A DNA stretch of 64,000 bases from Sva-07 sp963741755 (GCA_963741755.1 CAVUJG010000017.1:1-64000); one strand, 5' to 3'; positions 54,597 to 63,515 are shown, numbered from the stretch's first letter. Notes: generated from the letters alone by a model not told the origin. Program-made: numbers and translations.

Positions 54597-55942
54597 GCGG
54601 AGAAGGCCTTGCGCGTCACGGCGAGCGCGTCGGGCCGGGAGAACACGACCACGTTGTCGCCGGCATGCAACAGCGTGTGCCCGCGGACGATCTCGGCGGT
54701 GCCGTCCTGGCGCGTGACCGCGCCGAGCAGCACGGAGTGCCGGAGGTGCAGGTCGGCAACGACCGCGCCGTCGGCAGCGCTCCCCGCTTCGATCTCGAAC
54801 TCGTTGACCTCGATGTCGCTCTCGAGGAAGGTCGCGACCGATGCGGTGCCGCCGCGGATGTGGCGCAGCACTGCGTTGGCCGACGCCGTCCGCGGGCTGA
54901 GCGCAGCGTCGATCCCGAACTGCCGAACGAGCGGGAGCAACGACAGTCGGTGGAGCACGGCGACTGTGAACGCATCGCCCTCGGCCGCGGCGTACGCGCA
55001 TGCCAACACGTTCGAAGCGTCGTCACCGGTGGCCGCGATCACGAGGTCCATCCGAGCGACCGACTCCTCGAGGAGCAGCTCGGTGTCGGCGATGTCACCC
55101 TGCACGATCGTGACTCGCGGCAGGCGTTCGCTGAGCGCCTTGGCGCGCACCGGATCGTTCTCGACGAGCACCACCGTGGCTCCCTCGCTCTGCAATCGCT
55201 CGGCGACGCGGGTGCCGACCGCTCCGCCGCCGAGCACCATCACGCGGCGGGCCTGGCGGGTTGCCGCACCGAGCAGCTCCATGATCTCGCGACGCGCAGC
55301 ACGCGTCGTGAGGACGCGGACGTGATCGCCAGCCTGCAGTACCTGGTCGCCGCGGGGGATCACGGTTTCGCCGTCGCGGGTCAACGCCCCGAACAGGAAC
55401 TTCCAGTTCGGTTCGAACGATTGGCCGATCTCGGCGAGGTCGTGGCCGATGAAGACCGATGTCGGGCCGATCACGGCGCCGAGTACGAGCAACTCGCCGT
55501 TCGACATCGGGTAGACCTCGTCGGCGCCGGAGACATGGGCGAGTTCCATGATCTCGTCGGCGGTGTCGGCGTCAGGGTCGATGATCACGTCGGCACCCAT
55601 CGTCGCCAGCAATTTCACGCCCATCGGGCCGCGCAGCTCTTCGGTCTGGATGCGCACGACTGTCTGCTCCACGCCGAATTCCTTTGCGAGCAGCGATGCG
55701 AGGAGATTGACCTCGTCGTTCTGGGTGACGCCGGCGAGCAGGTCGGCGCGCTCGATGCCGGCCGCTCGCAACGTCGACGGCACCGTCGCACTTCCGACCA
55801 CCACTTGCACGTCGAGTTCGGCGCCGATCGCTGCGGCGATCACCTCGTTCTGTTCGACGACCACCACGTCGTTGCCTTCGGCTCCCAGCCGCTGAGCGAG
55901 GTACCACCCGACCTCACCGGCACCGACGATCACGACATGCAT
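54593..55942 (-). CDS. trkA: Trk system potassium-binding regulatory protein TrkA
   Basis: 449 aa. Two RCK units, each with an NAD-binding Rossmann fold (MHVVIVGAGEVGWYLAQRL; VMVLGGGAVGTRVAERL) and a TrkA_C domain (about 140-220 and 365-449). The ring of RCK domains opens TrkH according to nucleotide state. Start ATG 55942, with CAGGCT 6 nt upstream; forms an operon with trkH. Confidence 0.94.
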   Translation of the reverse strand: MHVVIVGAGEVGWYLAQRLGAEGNDVVVVEQNEVIAAAIGAELDVQVVVGSATVPSTLRAAGIERADLLAGVTQNDEVNLLASLLAKEFGVEQTVVRIQTEELRGPMGVKLLATMGADVIIDPDADTADEIMELAHVSGADEVYPMSNGELLVLGAVIGPTSVFIGHDLAEIGQSFEPNWKFLFGALTRDGETVIPRGDQVLQAGDHVRVLTTRAARREIMELLGAATRQARRVMVLGGGAVGTRVAERLQSEGATVVLVENDPVRAKALSERLPRVTIVQGDIADTELLLEESVARMDLVIAATGDDASNVLACAYAAAEGDAFTVAVLHRLSLLPLVRQFGIDAALSPRTASANAVLRHIRGGTASVATFLESDIEVNEFEIEAGSAADGAVVADLHLRHSVLLGAVTRQDGTAEIVRGHTLLHAGDNVVVFSRPDALAVTRKAFSA

Positions 55943-56025
55943 CGCCCCAGCCTGCCCCATCGACCCGACCGATCGCGAACGTTACGGATCGCCGACGATG
56001 TGGTGCCAGGCACCGCGTCAAGTGT

Positions 56026-57036
56026 TCAGGCGGTGACGGAGACCGAGTCGAGCAGGGCTCGCGGCGCGGCGCGCAATGCAGCGGTCGCTTCGGACTCGGG
56101 GAAGTCGGCGCAGCAGGCCTCGGCGCGCTCGACGTAGTCACGGGCCGTGTCGACGGCCGACGCGAGGCCGTCGTTCGAACGCACGATCGACAAGGCCTTG
56201 TCCTGGGCCGCGGCGTCGAGCGGGGAACCGAGCAGATCCGCCAACTCCGACGCCGCCGGAGTGTCGAGCGCCAGCGTTCGCAACACCGGGAGCGTGTAGA
56301 CGCCTTCGACCATGTCGTGGCCGGCCGGCTTGCCGAGTTGGGCGTCGGTCGCGGTGATGTCCAAGATGTCGTCGACGATCTGGAACACGGTGCCGTAGGC
56401 GTTGCCGTATTCGGTGAGCGCATCGATCACGGGTCGGTCGTGACCGGCGACGATTCCACCGATCCGAGCAGCCGTGCCGTAGAGCGACGCCGTCTTGCCG
56501 TGGATGGACCTCAGATAGCTGGCTTCGGTACGCGACATGTCGTAGGTGTGGCGCAGCTCCTCGATCTGGCCCTCGCACAGCCAGCCGATGGTCCGAGCGA
56601 GCAGACCGGCGACCTCGGTGCCGAGCGATGCAGCGATCTCGGATGCTCGCGACAGCAGGAAGTCGCCGGCGAGGATGGCTTGGAGGTTGCCCCACTTGGC
56701 ATTGACCGTCTCGACGCCGCGGCGAGTGTCGGCCTCGTCCATCACGTCGTCGTGGTACAACGAACCGAGGTGCACGAGTTCGCACGACACACCGCCACGC
56801 ACCACGTCGTGATGGGCGGGCAGCCCGAAGATCTGTGCGCCGGCAACCGCCAACACCGGCCGCAGACGCTTGCCGCCGGCGACGATCAAGTGCGACGCGA
56901 TCTCGTTGAGATAGGCGTCGGGGGTGACGACGGCGGCATGCATCGCATCTTCGATGCGCTCACGGTCGGCGCCCATCGACGGAAGGGTCAACAGCGGCGA
57001 CATGCCGTTGGGGGCCAGCACCTCTTCCTGGGACAC
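56026..57036 (-). CDS. polyprenyl diphosphate synthase (trans-prenyltransferase)
   Basis: 336 aa from GTG 57036, chosen because TAGCCT lies 7 nt upstream; ATG 57003 is an alternative. Family motifs: GGKRLRPVLAVAG, FARM region SLYHDDVMDEADTRRG (DDxxxxD), and SARM IVDDILD. The DDxxxxD spacing marks a long-chain synthase such as those making the heptaprenyl to nonaprenyl tail of menaquinone. Fits the nearby menaquinol-using respiratory cluster. Divergent to map. Confidence 0.92.
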   Translation of the reverse strand: MSQEEVLAPNGMSPLLTLPSMGADRERIEDAMHAAVVTPDAYLNEIASHLIVAGGKRLRPVLAVAGAQIFGLPAHHDVVRGGVSCELVHLGSLYHDDVMDEADTRRGVETVNAKWGNLQAILAGDFLLSRASEIAASLGTEVAGLLARTIGWLCEGQIEELRHTYDMSRTEASYLRSIHGKTASLYGTAARIGGIVAGHDRPVIDALTEYGNAYGTVFQIVDDILDITATDAQLGKPAGHDMVEGVYTLPVLRTLALDTPAASELADLLGSPLDAAAQDKALSIVRSNDGLASAVDTARDYVERAEACCADFPESEATAALRAAPRALLDSVSVTA

Positions 57037-57043
57037 GCCGGAC

Positions 57044-57049
57044 AGGCTA
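57044..57049 (-). promoter_or_regulatory. -10 box (TAGCCT) for the polyprenyl synthase
   Basis: Minus strand TAGCCT, 7 nt, then GTG 57036. Pairs with the map promoter in the 116-bp divergent gap. Confidence 0.45.
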
Positions 57050-57139
57050 GGCGCGCCCAGCAGAGGACGCACGAACGAGCGCCGACCCGCCGATGCCCGC
57101 CATCTCGCCGCACAGGTCGCCCTGCCGTCACTGCGCCTC

Positions 57140-57145
57140 TATCCT
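57140..57145 (+). promoter_or_regulatory. -10 box (TATCCT) for map
   Basis: TATCCT, 7 nt, then ATG 57153. Confidence 0.5.
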
Positions 57146-57152
57146 GGCGTTC

Positions 57153-58136
57153 ATGTCTGTGACGGCGACCGCGCCCGCCATCTTGCCGAAGGCGAACGAT
57201 TCGTGCTGGTGCGGCAGCGGCCGCAAGTACAAGCGGTGCCACAAGAAGTCCGAGGGACGGGTCCTCCCGGGGCTCGTCACACCGATTCGCAGCGTCCCCG
57301 ACTCGATCGCCAGGCCCTCCTACGCCGACACCGGCGAGGTCGTTGCCTGGGACGAGCCCCGCATCAAGAGCGCCGAGATCATCGAGGCGATGCGCCACTC
57401 GGGCAAGGTCGCCGCCGAGGTCCTGCGACTCGCCGGCGAGATGGTGGCACCCGGTGTCACCACCGAGGAGATCGACATCTACGTGCACGACCTGTTCGTC
57501 GAGCGCGGCGCCTATCCGTCCACCATCAACTATCACGGCTACCCGAAGGCGTGCTGTACCTCGGTGAACGAGGTCATCTGTCACGGCATCCCCGATTCGC
57601 GGCCGCTGCAGGACGGCGACATCTGCAACATCGACGTCACCGGCTGGATCGGTGGGGTCCATGGCGACACCAACGCCACGTTCTTCGTCGGCGACGTCGA
57701 TCCCGAAAGCCGCCAGCTCGTGCAGGTCACCGAGGAGTGCACCTGGCACGGCATCGAAGCGGTCAAGCCCGGTCGCCCGCTCAGCGACATCGGCCGCGCG
57801 ATCGAGGACCACGCCAAGCAGTACCGCTACGGGGTCGTCCGCGCATTCGTCGGCCACGGCATCGGCGAGCAGTTCCACACCGACATCCAGGTGTTGCACT
57901 ACTACGACTCGCGGGCCTCCACGATCATGCGGCCCGGGATGACGTTCACGATCGAACCGATGATCACCCTCGGCACCGTCAACTACAAGGTGTGGGACGA
58001 CGACTGGACCGCAGTGACCGCCGACGGTCGGCGCACCGCCCAGTTCGAGCACACCATCCTCGTCACCGAGGATGGCTACGACGTGCTCACGGGTGGGCCG
58101 GGCGCGGTGAGCCCGACGGCTCCGTGGAATCGCTGA
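57153..58136 (+). CDS. map: type I methionine aminopeptidase with N-terminal SEC-C motif
   Basis: 327 aa. The N-terminal zinc-binding SEC-C motif CWCGSGRKYKRCHK (18-31) precedes the pita-bread fold. Metal ligands: Asp in NIDVTGWIGG and HGDTNAT, His in VGHGIGEQFH, Glu in FTIEPM and FEHT. Removes the initiator Met from nascent proteins at the ribosome. The SEC-C form is seen in mycobacterial MapB and in plant chloroplasts, and may bind ribosomes. Its stop overlaps the convergent gene by 50 bp. Confidence 0.95.
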   Translation: MSVTATAPAILPKANDSCWCGSGRKYKRCHKKSEGRVLPGLVTPIRSVPDSIARPSYADTGEVVAWDEPRIKSAEIIEAMRHSGKVAAEVLRLAGEMVAPGVTTEEIDIYVHDLFVERGAYPSTINYHGYPKACCTSVNEVICHGIPDSRPLQDGDICNIDVTGWIGGVHGDTNATFFVGDVDPESRQLVQVTEECTWHGIEAVKPGRPLSDIGRAIEDHAKQYRYGVVRAFVGHGIGEQFHTDIQVLHYYDSRASTIMRPGMTFTIEPMITLGTVNYKVWDDDWTAVTADGRRTAQFEHTILVTEDGYDVLTGGPGAVSPTAPWNR

Positions 58137-59179
58137 GCGAGTCCGACGCACCGTCCGGCGCAACAGACGAACTCGGCACGGCGAAGAGCCACCAGAGGGC
58201 GATCGCCGCGAGGAACACGCCCCCGGCGAGGGCCGCTGCCGTCGCGAACCGGTCGAGCCAGAACGGCGCATCGGTGGGAATGATCGCCGCCGTGAGTCCG
58301 TCGCGCTTGAGGAATCCCCACACGGCGAGTTCGACTCCGACGAGCAGCATCGCCGCGTCGGCAGCGAAGCGCTTGCCACGCGTTGCCGAGCACGACGCCG
58401 ACGGCGGCGGAGACCGCGGCAATGATCGGCAGGACGATCCAGATCGGGCGAGGCCCCGTCTCGCTCGGCAGCGACGTGTACTGAGCGGCGCCGACGCCGA
58501 GGGCGAGCACGACGAGTGGGATGGTCGCTGCGATCGGCGGCACACGTCGGTCACGCAGGAACCAGGCGCCGACCGCAGCTGCTGCGCCCGCGACGGCGCC
58601 GAGCCACATGGCGAGCGGCGACGGTTCGGGCTGCCACGTGCTGATGACGGTGACCTCGACGGTCTCGCCGTCGACCACGATCGGGATCACCGCTTCGAGG
58701 ATCTGATCGCCGGCCTCCAGGCCGAACGGCCGTGCGCTCTGCATCCAGTGTGCACGGTGGTCGTGCCACGTCCAGTAGCCGCCGGTGGCAACCTGCTTCC
58801 AGTCCGGCTCGGCATCGGCGCTCGCGTTCGATGGCACGCCGTCGTTGCCGTACCGATTGGCGTTCAGATACGTGGCAGGCGAGTTCTGGTTCTCGAGGAC
58901 CACACCGTCGGGCCGGAACCACAGGTAGTCCTCGGCCTGATAGCCGACCACGATCGCCTCGACGCCCGGGTCGACTCGCATCTCGAAGAACGAATCACCG
59001 CCGATGATTCCGACTTCGATCGTCGGCGTTTCGGGCTCGACCGACCGCACTTCCGACTGGTAGTCGGTCGGGCCGGGTGGATCCGCAAACGCGGGAGCCG
59101 CCAGTGCGCCCGCCAGTCCCAGACCGGCGATCACTGCGATCACCAGGCGTCCGAGTCGGCGGCGCAGTGGGTCGATCAT
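58087..59179 (-). CDS. exported membrane protein with WHDHRxHWM motif, one-base insertion
   Basis: Signal peptide (LGRLVIAVIAGLGLAGALAAPAFA), an outer domain with SFFEMRVDPGVEAIVVGYQ, YLNANRYGNDGVP and YWTWHDHRAHWMQSARPFG, then TM helices. Near 58385 the frame shifts (one extra base); restored, it ends WLDRFATAAALAGGVFLAAI and SPRPAHP at 58087, about 363 aa. The His/Trp/Met-rich motif may bind a metal. Its place directly after cupredoxin and SCO1-like genes (ATGA overlap) suggests a copper or oxidase-assembly role. Family not named with certainty. Confidence 0.75.
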
Positions 59180-59574
59180 GCGTTCACGATCAACACGAGC
59201 TGACCGCTGGGGTGCACCGTGCACACCCCTTCGAACTCGCCGGGGGTCGAGAACCGCTGCGTGAGAGTCTCGTTCGCTCCGACGAAGAACGGCCCGACCG
59301 TGTGACCACGATCGTCCTGGTTCTCGATGCGGATCGTGTCGCCGACGTTCACCTGCAGTTCGGCGGGCAGGATCTCGAGCGGCGTCCCGGCATCAAGAGC
59401 TTCGCCGGCACCGACGGGAATCACGTACTCGAACGTGGCGGCCTCGCTGCCGCTCACCGCTTCGGTTCCGGGCTGCGAGCTGTCGTCGCCGCAGCCGACG
59501 AACACGCCGCCGAGCAGGAGCACTCCGACGAGCGGGCGGACCCATGTGCGTCGGCGCCCCGCGACACCGTTCAC
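59176..59574 (-). CDS. cupredoxin (plastocyanin-like) lipoprotein
   Basis: 132 aa. Lipobox near VLLLGGVFVGC, then a cupredoxin domain with DDRGHTVGPFF (His ligand) and FEGVCTVHPSGQLVLIV (Cys and His ligands; the usual axial Met is absent, Gln possible). A small copper electron carrier or copper delivery protein outside the membrane. Overlaps SCO1 and the next gene by ATGA. Confidence 0.85.
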   Translation of the reverse strand: MNGVAGRRRTWVRPLVGVLLLGGVFVGCGDDSSQPGTEAVSGSEAATFEYVIPVGAGEALDAGTPLEILPAELQVNVGDTIRIENQDDRGHTVGPFFVGANETLTQRFSTPGEFEGVCTVHPSGQLVLIVNA

Positions 59575-60251
59575 GAGGTCTCCTGCGCTGCGAACAGTTG
59601 CTCGATGTCGGCGGCCATCTCGGTCGACGAGGTCCCGAACGGCCAGGTGACGACGAGTCGGCCCTGATCGTCGACGAGGTACAGGAATCCGCTGTGCGAC
59701 ACCTCGATGTCACCCTCGTCGTTGGTGGTGACGTCGTAGCTCACACCGAACGGTTCGGCGGCAGCGGCGAGCACATCGGCATCGGTGGTGCCCGCGGCTT
59801 CGGCGTCGGCAACGAAGCTCTCGATGTAGCCGGGCAGGATGTCGTTGTCACGCTCGGGATCGACAGTGACCATCACGGTGCCGACCTGCGCGGCGAGATC
59901 CTCGGGCAGACGGCGCAGGGTGACAGCCCAGTCGGCCATCGTGGTCGGACACACGTCGGGGCAGTTGGTGTAGCCGAAATAGACCGCCCGAAAACCACCG
60001 GGCTCGGCGCGGAACAGAGCGTCGGTACCGGGGTTGGTGAGCGAGGGGACGGGCGTGGCGTCGACCACCGGAGCGGGCTCACGCACGATGCCCGCGAGTT
60101 CGCGTTCGCCAGTGGGCGCCTCGACGGGGATCGTGGTCGGCTCCGTCGACGCACCGTCGCTGCCGCAGCCGACGAACAGCAACACTGCCGCGGCAAGCAT
60201 CGCCGACGGGAGGGTGCGGCGGCCGAGGCGCCGCCCGGATCGGTCACCCAT
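59571..60251 (-). CDS. SCO1/SenC-family copper chaperone lipoprotein
   Basis: 226 aa from ATG 60251. Lipobox LLFVGC. Thioredoxin fold with the copper site YTNCPDVCPTT (CxxxC) and the His in VSHSGFLYLVD. SCO proteins deliver copper to the CuA centre of cytochrome c oxidase. Overlaps the cytochrome c gene by 8 nt, so translation is coupled. Confidence 0.92.
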   Translation of the reverse strand: MGDRSGRRLGRRTLPSAMLAAAVLLFVGCGSDGASTEPTTIPVEAPTGERELAGIVREPAPVVDATPVPSLTNPGTDALFRAEPGGFRAVYFGYTNCPDVCPTTMADWAVTLRRLPEDLAAQVGTVMVTVDPERDNDILPGYIESFVADAEAAGTTDADVLAAAAEPFGVSYDVTTNDEGDIEVSHSGFLYLVDDQGRLVVTWPFGTSSTEMAADIEQLFAAQETS

Positions 60252-60705
60252 CGGCGAGCGTCTCGATGTAGGCAACGATGTCAGCGATCTCCGCATCCGA
60301 GAGGTTGTTCGCAGGCATCTTCAACGTGTAGTCCGCAACGAGCTCAGCCGACGGATCGGCGATGGCCCGGATCAGGTAGTCGGTGTCGGCCACGACGACG
60401 GTGCCGTCGGCCAGTTCCACGTCGGATCCGGCGAGGCCGATCCAGCCGGGCCCAGCGCCGCCACCGAAATCCTGGCCGTGGCAACCGGCACACCCCTTGC
60501 TGCGCGACAGCTGCTCGCCATTGACGGCGTCGCCGGCACCCGCCACTGTCGGGCCCGCTGCGTCGGTTGCGGTCGCAGCGCCTGACTCGGTGCATCGCCG
60601 TCGTCGCCGCACGACACCGCAGCGAACGCCATCACCAACGTGACGGTCGAGCCCGACAGCGACGCGAGCGATCCTCGAGCGCTGTCTCACTCGCCGTTCA
60701 CGCAC
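60244..60705 (-). CDS. small cytochrome c lipoprotein with two compensating frameshifts
   Basis: From GTG 60705 (AGGAG upstream) the frame is open, but residues 18-45 (HVGDGVRCGVVRRRRRC) look random. In the other frame the same DNA reads TVTLVMAFAAVSCGDDGDAP, a lipoprotein signal. So a shift near 60660 and another near 60595 compensate. After that, KGCAGCHGQDFGGGAGPGW is the c-type heme site, ending MPANNLSDAEIADIVAYIET with the Met ligand. Electron carrier, probably linked with the SCO1 cluster. Confidence 0.8.
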   Translation of the reverse strand: MRERRVRQRSRIARVAVGLDRHVGDGVRCGVVRRRRRCTESGAATATDAAGPTVAGAGDAVNGEQLSRSKGCAGCHGQDFGGGAGPGWIGLAGSDVELADGTVVVADTDYLIRAIADPSAELVADYTLKMPANNLSDAEIADIVAYIETLADG

Positions 60706-60834
60706 GTTTCTTCTCCTGTTCGAGTTCCTGATGTGTCGATCGTGCCCGCTCGGGGGTGACCCCGCGCCCGACATTCCCGTGCACAGTCGTTCGCCGGGTG
60801 CTCGGAGTTCCCGGCACCCGACTCGTCGGCGTCG

Positions 60835-61419
60835 TCATCGTGCGATCACTCCGTCGGCGTCTTCGTCAGGTTCGCGCATCATCGCCACCAAGTCGCCGCG
60901 GGCTCGTGCAACACGCGATCGAATCGTGCCGATCGGACAGTCGAGCACCTCAGCGGCCTCGTCGTACTGCAGACCGAGCACCTGGGTCAGCACGAACGCA
61001 CTGCGGCGATCGTGGTCGAGGTGCGCCAGGACGTCGTCGAGGTCGACCCGCCCCGACATGTCCGGGGCGACGACGACCCCGTCGACCGAGCCGGCCGTGG
61101 TGTTGTCGAGAACCGCTCGATCGAGCCGACGCCGGCGACTCGCACGGCGAGTGTGATCGACGCACGTCCGGCGCGCGATCGTGAGGAGCCAGCCACGCGC
61201 CGAGCCGTCCGCACGGAAGCGGTGGATCGATCCGATCGCCCGTTCATAGGTCTCCTGCGCAAGATCGTCGGCGTACTCGACGTCGCCGAGGTAGCGACAC
61301 AGCTTCCAGACGTCGGCCTGCGTCTCGGCCACGAAGCGCTCGAGCGCGACCCGGTCGCCGTCGCGCGCAGCGATGAGCAATCGGGTCAGGTGGTCCACAC
61401 TCAGAGTTTCGCAGCGCAT
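60835..61419 (-). CDS. ECF RNA polymerase sigma factor (SigC-like)
   Basis: 194 aa. Region 2: LCRYLGDVEYADDLAQETYE and RFRADGSARGWLLTIARRTC. Region 4: VLTQVLGLQYDEAAEVLDCP and IGTIRSRVARARGDL. A GTG at 61398 would be an alternative start. Divergent from the zinc-finger anti-sigma gene, its likely partner; the 83-bp gap holds both promoters. It lies upstream of the copper/cytochrome genes on the same strand. Confidence 0.92.
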   Translation of the reverse strand: MRCETLSVDHLTRLLIAARDGDRVALERFVAETQADVWKLCRYLGDVEYADDLAQETYERAIGSIHRFRADGSARGWLLTIARRTCVDHTRRASRRRRLDRAVLDNTTAGSVDGVVVAPDMSGRVDLDDVLAHLDHDRRSAFVLTQVLGLQYDEAAEVLDCPIGTIRSRVARARGDLVAMMREPDEDADGVIAR

Positions 61420-61502
61420 CAGGCGCTCCCCGATGTGACCAAGGTCAGTTTTCTCCGACTGGCGCGGGAACCATCCGAGTCCGAACGACGACTGTCACCA
61501 CC

Positions 61503-62138
61503 ATGGAGTCGATCGATTGTGAGGCCATCCGCGAGGCGTTGTCCGCTCGCGCCGACGGTGAGGCCACGAGCGACGACCTCGCACTCGCCGACGCCCACCT
61601 CGTCCACTGCGTCGCCTGTCAACGGTACGTAGCCGACGTGGAGCGCATCGATCGGCTGGTCCGCATCCGGCCGGCCGAACCGGTGCCGAGCCTCGTCGCC
61701 TCGGTCACCGCCCGAGCCCGACCGGCCCGCCTCGGACGCGGAGGTTGGTTGCGCCCGGCGCTCGCGTGGGTCGCTGTGGTGATGCTGGTCCAGAGCCTGC
61801 CGGCACTCGTGCTCGGCGAAGCGTCCGGAACCAGCCCTCACCTCGCTCGACATCTCGGTGCGTTCGGTGCAGCGCTCGCCATCGGCTTCGCCTATGCGGC
61901 GTGGAAGCCACATCGTGCGTTCGGGCTGCTGCCGTTCACCGCAGCGTTGGTGGCGACGACCACGGTGAGCATCGTCGCCGACATCCTCACGGGGTCGCGG
62001 ACGCCGCTGGCGGAGTTGATCCACGTGACCGAACTCGCTGGTCTGGCGTTGCTGTGGATGGTGGCCGGGTCACCCGGGTGGCGCAACCGGCGGCACGCAC
62101 GTCGTCGTCGGCTGCCGCGACTCGATCCGCTCCAATAG
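61503..62138 (+). CDS. zinc-finger anti-sigma factor, membrane protein
   Basis: 211 aa. ZAS motif AHLVHCVACQRYV (HxxxCxxC) after CEAIREALSARADGEA, then four hydrophobic segments (VAVVMLVQSLPALVLG, AFGAALAIGFAYAAW, LLPFTAALVATTTVSIVA, ELAGLALLWMVAG). It should hold the divergent ECF sigma factor at the membrane and release it when a redox or zinc signal arrives. 3' end overlaps the convergent methyltransferase gene by 69 bp. Confidence 0.9.
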   Translation: MESIDCEAIREALSARADGEATSDDLALADAHLVHCVACQRYVADVERIDRLVRIRPAEPVPSLVASVTARARPARLGRGGWLRPALAWVAVVMLVQSLPALVLGEASGTSPHLARHLGAFGAALAIGFAYAAWKPHRAFGLLPFTAALVATTTVSIVADILTGSRTPLAELIHVTELAGLALLWMVAGSPGWRNRRHARRRRLPRLDPLQ

Positions 62139-63515
62139 CTCCGCCCACCAGTCGGCCAGCGCTTCACCGTCGGCAACGCCGTACGCGGCCGCAATCGCCG
62201 AGGCGCATCCACGAACGTCGCCGCTACGCAGTGCGTCAACCGCCGCGTCGAGATCACCGGCGGGCCACGGTAGGTCTGCGAGCGTGACCGGTGACAGCCG
62301 AATGCTGTCAGCCGACAAGCCCGTCCCGGCACCTCGATGCCAGAGCCATGCCGATGCGACGGCCGAGGTGAGTACCGCAGCGATCTCCCAGGCTGCCGCC
62401 GCGAGTTCGTCTGGCGTTCGTTGACCGTCGTCGTCCCAGTGAGCTCCCGTCGGATACACGCCGAGCACCGGCACTCCCGGCAGCAACTCACCGTCCGGAT
62501 CGCACACCGCTTCGACGATCCGCGTCTGGTTCGCCACGATCACCTTCGGCACGAGGCGTCGTCTGGCCCAGCGCACCATGTCGTCGTCGAGTCGGTCGAG
62601 ATCGACACGCGGTCGTTCGTATCGTTGCTTCGCGAACCTGATCGAACGCTCACCCCACCACGAGCGTCCGGGGTCGACGAGACCGGACGTGATGAGCGGC
62701 GGGCCTGCGGCGTGGTCGCCGACCGCCGGGATCATGCCGTAGTACTCGTCGCGGAAGTTCGCGTTCAACCGCGCTCGATCGCCGAGACAGCCGTTCACCT
62801 CGAGGTCGTCCGGAACCGCCGGGACACCTTGACGACTGGTGGCGACGTGCGACCAGTTCGTTCGGCGTTCCTCGTCCGCCTCCGGGCGTCCGAACTCGAA
62901 GGCGAGCACACACACATGCACCTGCGCGTCGAACAGTCGGCGGTCCGACCACCACGACCAGATCATCCGGGCGCGAGTTCCGATCGATCTGCGGATCGCC
63001 GCTGCATCTCGCGACGCCAGCAGTGACTGCGGCAGCACGAGGGCAATGCGGCCGCCGTCGGCGTCGACGAGTTCGCCTGCCAGCGCAAGGAACTCCGCAG
63101 CGGCGTCGGCGTACGGGCCACCGCCGTGGCGACTCGTTCCACCGCGGGTCGTGGCGGCCGCCATCTGTGACAGGAACGGCGGGTTCCCGATCACGAGGTC
63201 GAACCGATGCGAGGGCCAGTCGGTCGCCAATGCGTCGGCTCGGCGCAGTTCCGTCGACGCCGGCAGCACGGCCCGTGCCGACTCGACCGCAGCGGCGTCG
63301 ATATCGCAGCCGATCACCGACGACGTTGCGCCGAGTTCGTCGCTGCGTCGCTGGGCGGCAACGAGGAATCGCCCGTCGCCGCACGCTGGGTCGAGCACGG
63401 TGATCGGCTGGGACCGTCCGGCGACGAACTCAGCCGTGATCACTGCCTCGACGACGGTGTCCACCAGGTCCAGCGGCGTATACCAGGCACCAAGTTGCTT
63501 ACGAGTGCCGACCAC
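62070..63515 (-). CDS. orphan N6-adenine-type DNA methyltransferase-like protein
   Basis: 481 aa from GTG 63515. SAM-binding LDPACGDGRFLVAAQRR (motif I), GCDIDAAAVESARAVLPA (motif II) and catalytic VIGNPPFLSQM (NPPF). The arrangement and IALVLPQSLLASRDAAAIRR resemble Eco57I/type IIG or TaqI-like methylases. The nuclease end is absent and no specificity or restriction gene is near, so it looks like a solitary methylase. The last 150 residues are not recognised. TAGTGT lies 6 nt upstream of its start. Confidence 0.82.
   Translation of the reverse strand: MVGTRKQLGAWYTPLDLVDTVVEAVITAEFVAGRSQPITVLDPACGDGRFLVAAQRRSDELGATSSVIGCDIDAAAVESARAVLPASTELRRADALATDWPSHRFDLVIGNPPFLSQMAAATTRGGTSRHGGGPYADAAAEFLALAGELVDADGGRIALVLPQSLLASRDAAAIRRSIGTRARMIWSWWSDRRLFDAQVHVCVLAFEFGRPEADEERRTNWSHVATSRQGVPAVPDDLEVNGCLGDRARLNANFRDEYYGMIPAVGDHAAGPPLITSGLVDPGRSWWGERSIRFAKQRYERPRVDLDRLDDDMVRWARRRLVPKVIVANQTRIVEAVCDPDGELLPGVPVLGVYPTGAHWDDDGQRTPDELAAAAWEIAAVLTSAVASAWLWHRGAGTGLSADSIRLSPVTLADLPWPAGDLDAAVDALRSGDVRGCASAIAAAYGVADGEALADWWAELLERIESRQPTTTCVPPVAPPG

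Noticed and set aside
56924..59203. A 759-codon plus-strand frame over map and its neighbours
   Set aside because: map is read in a different frame with full catalytic motifs; the rest is antisense to the exported protein.
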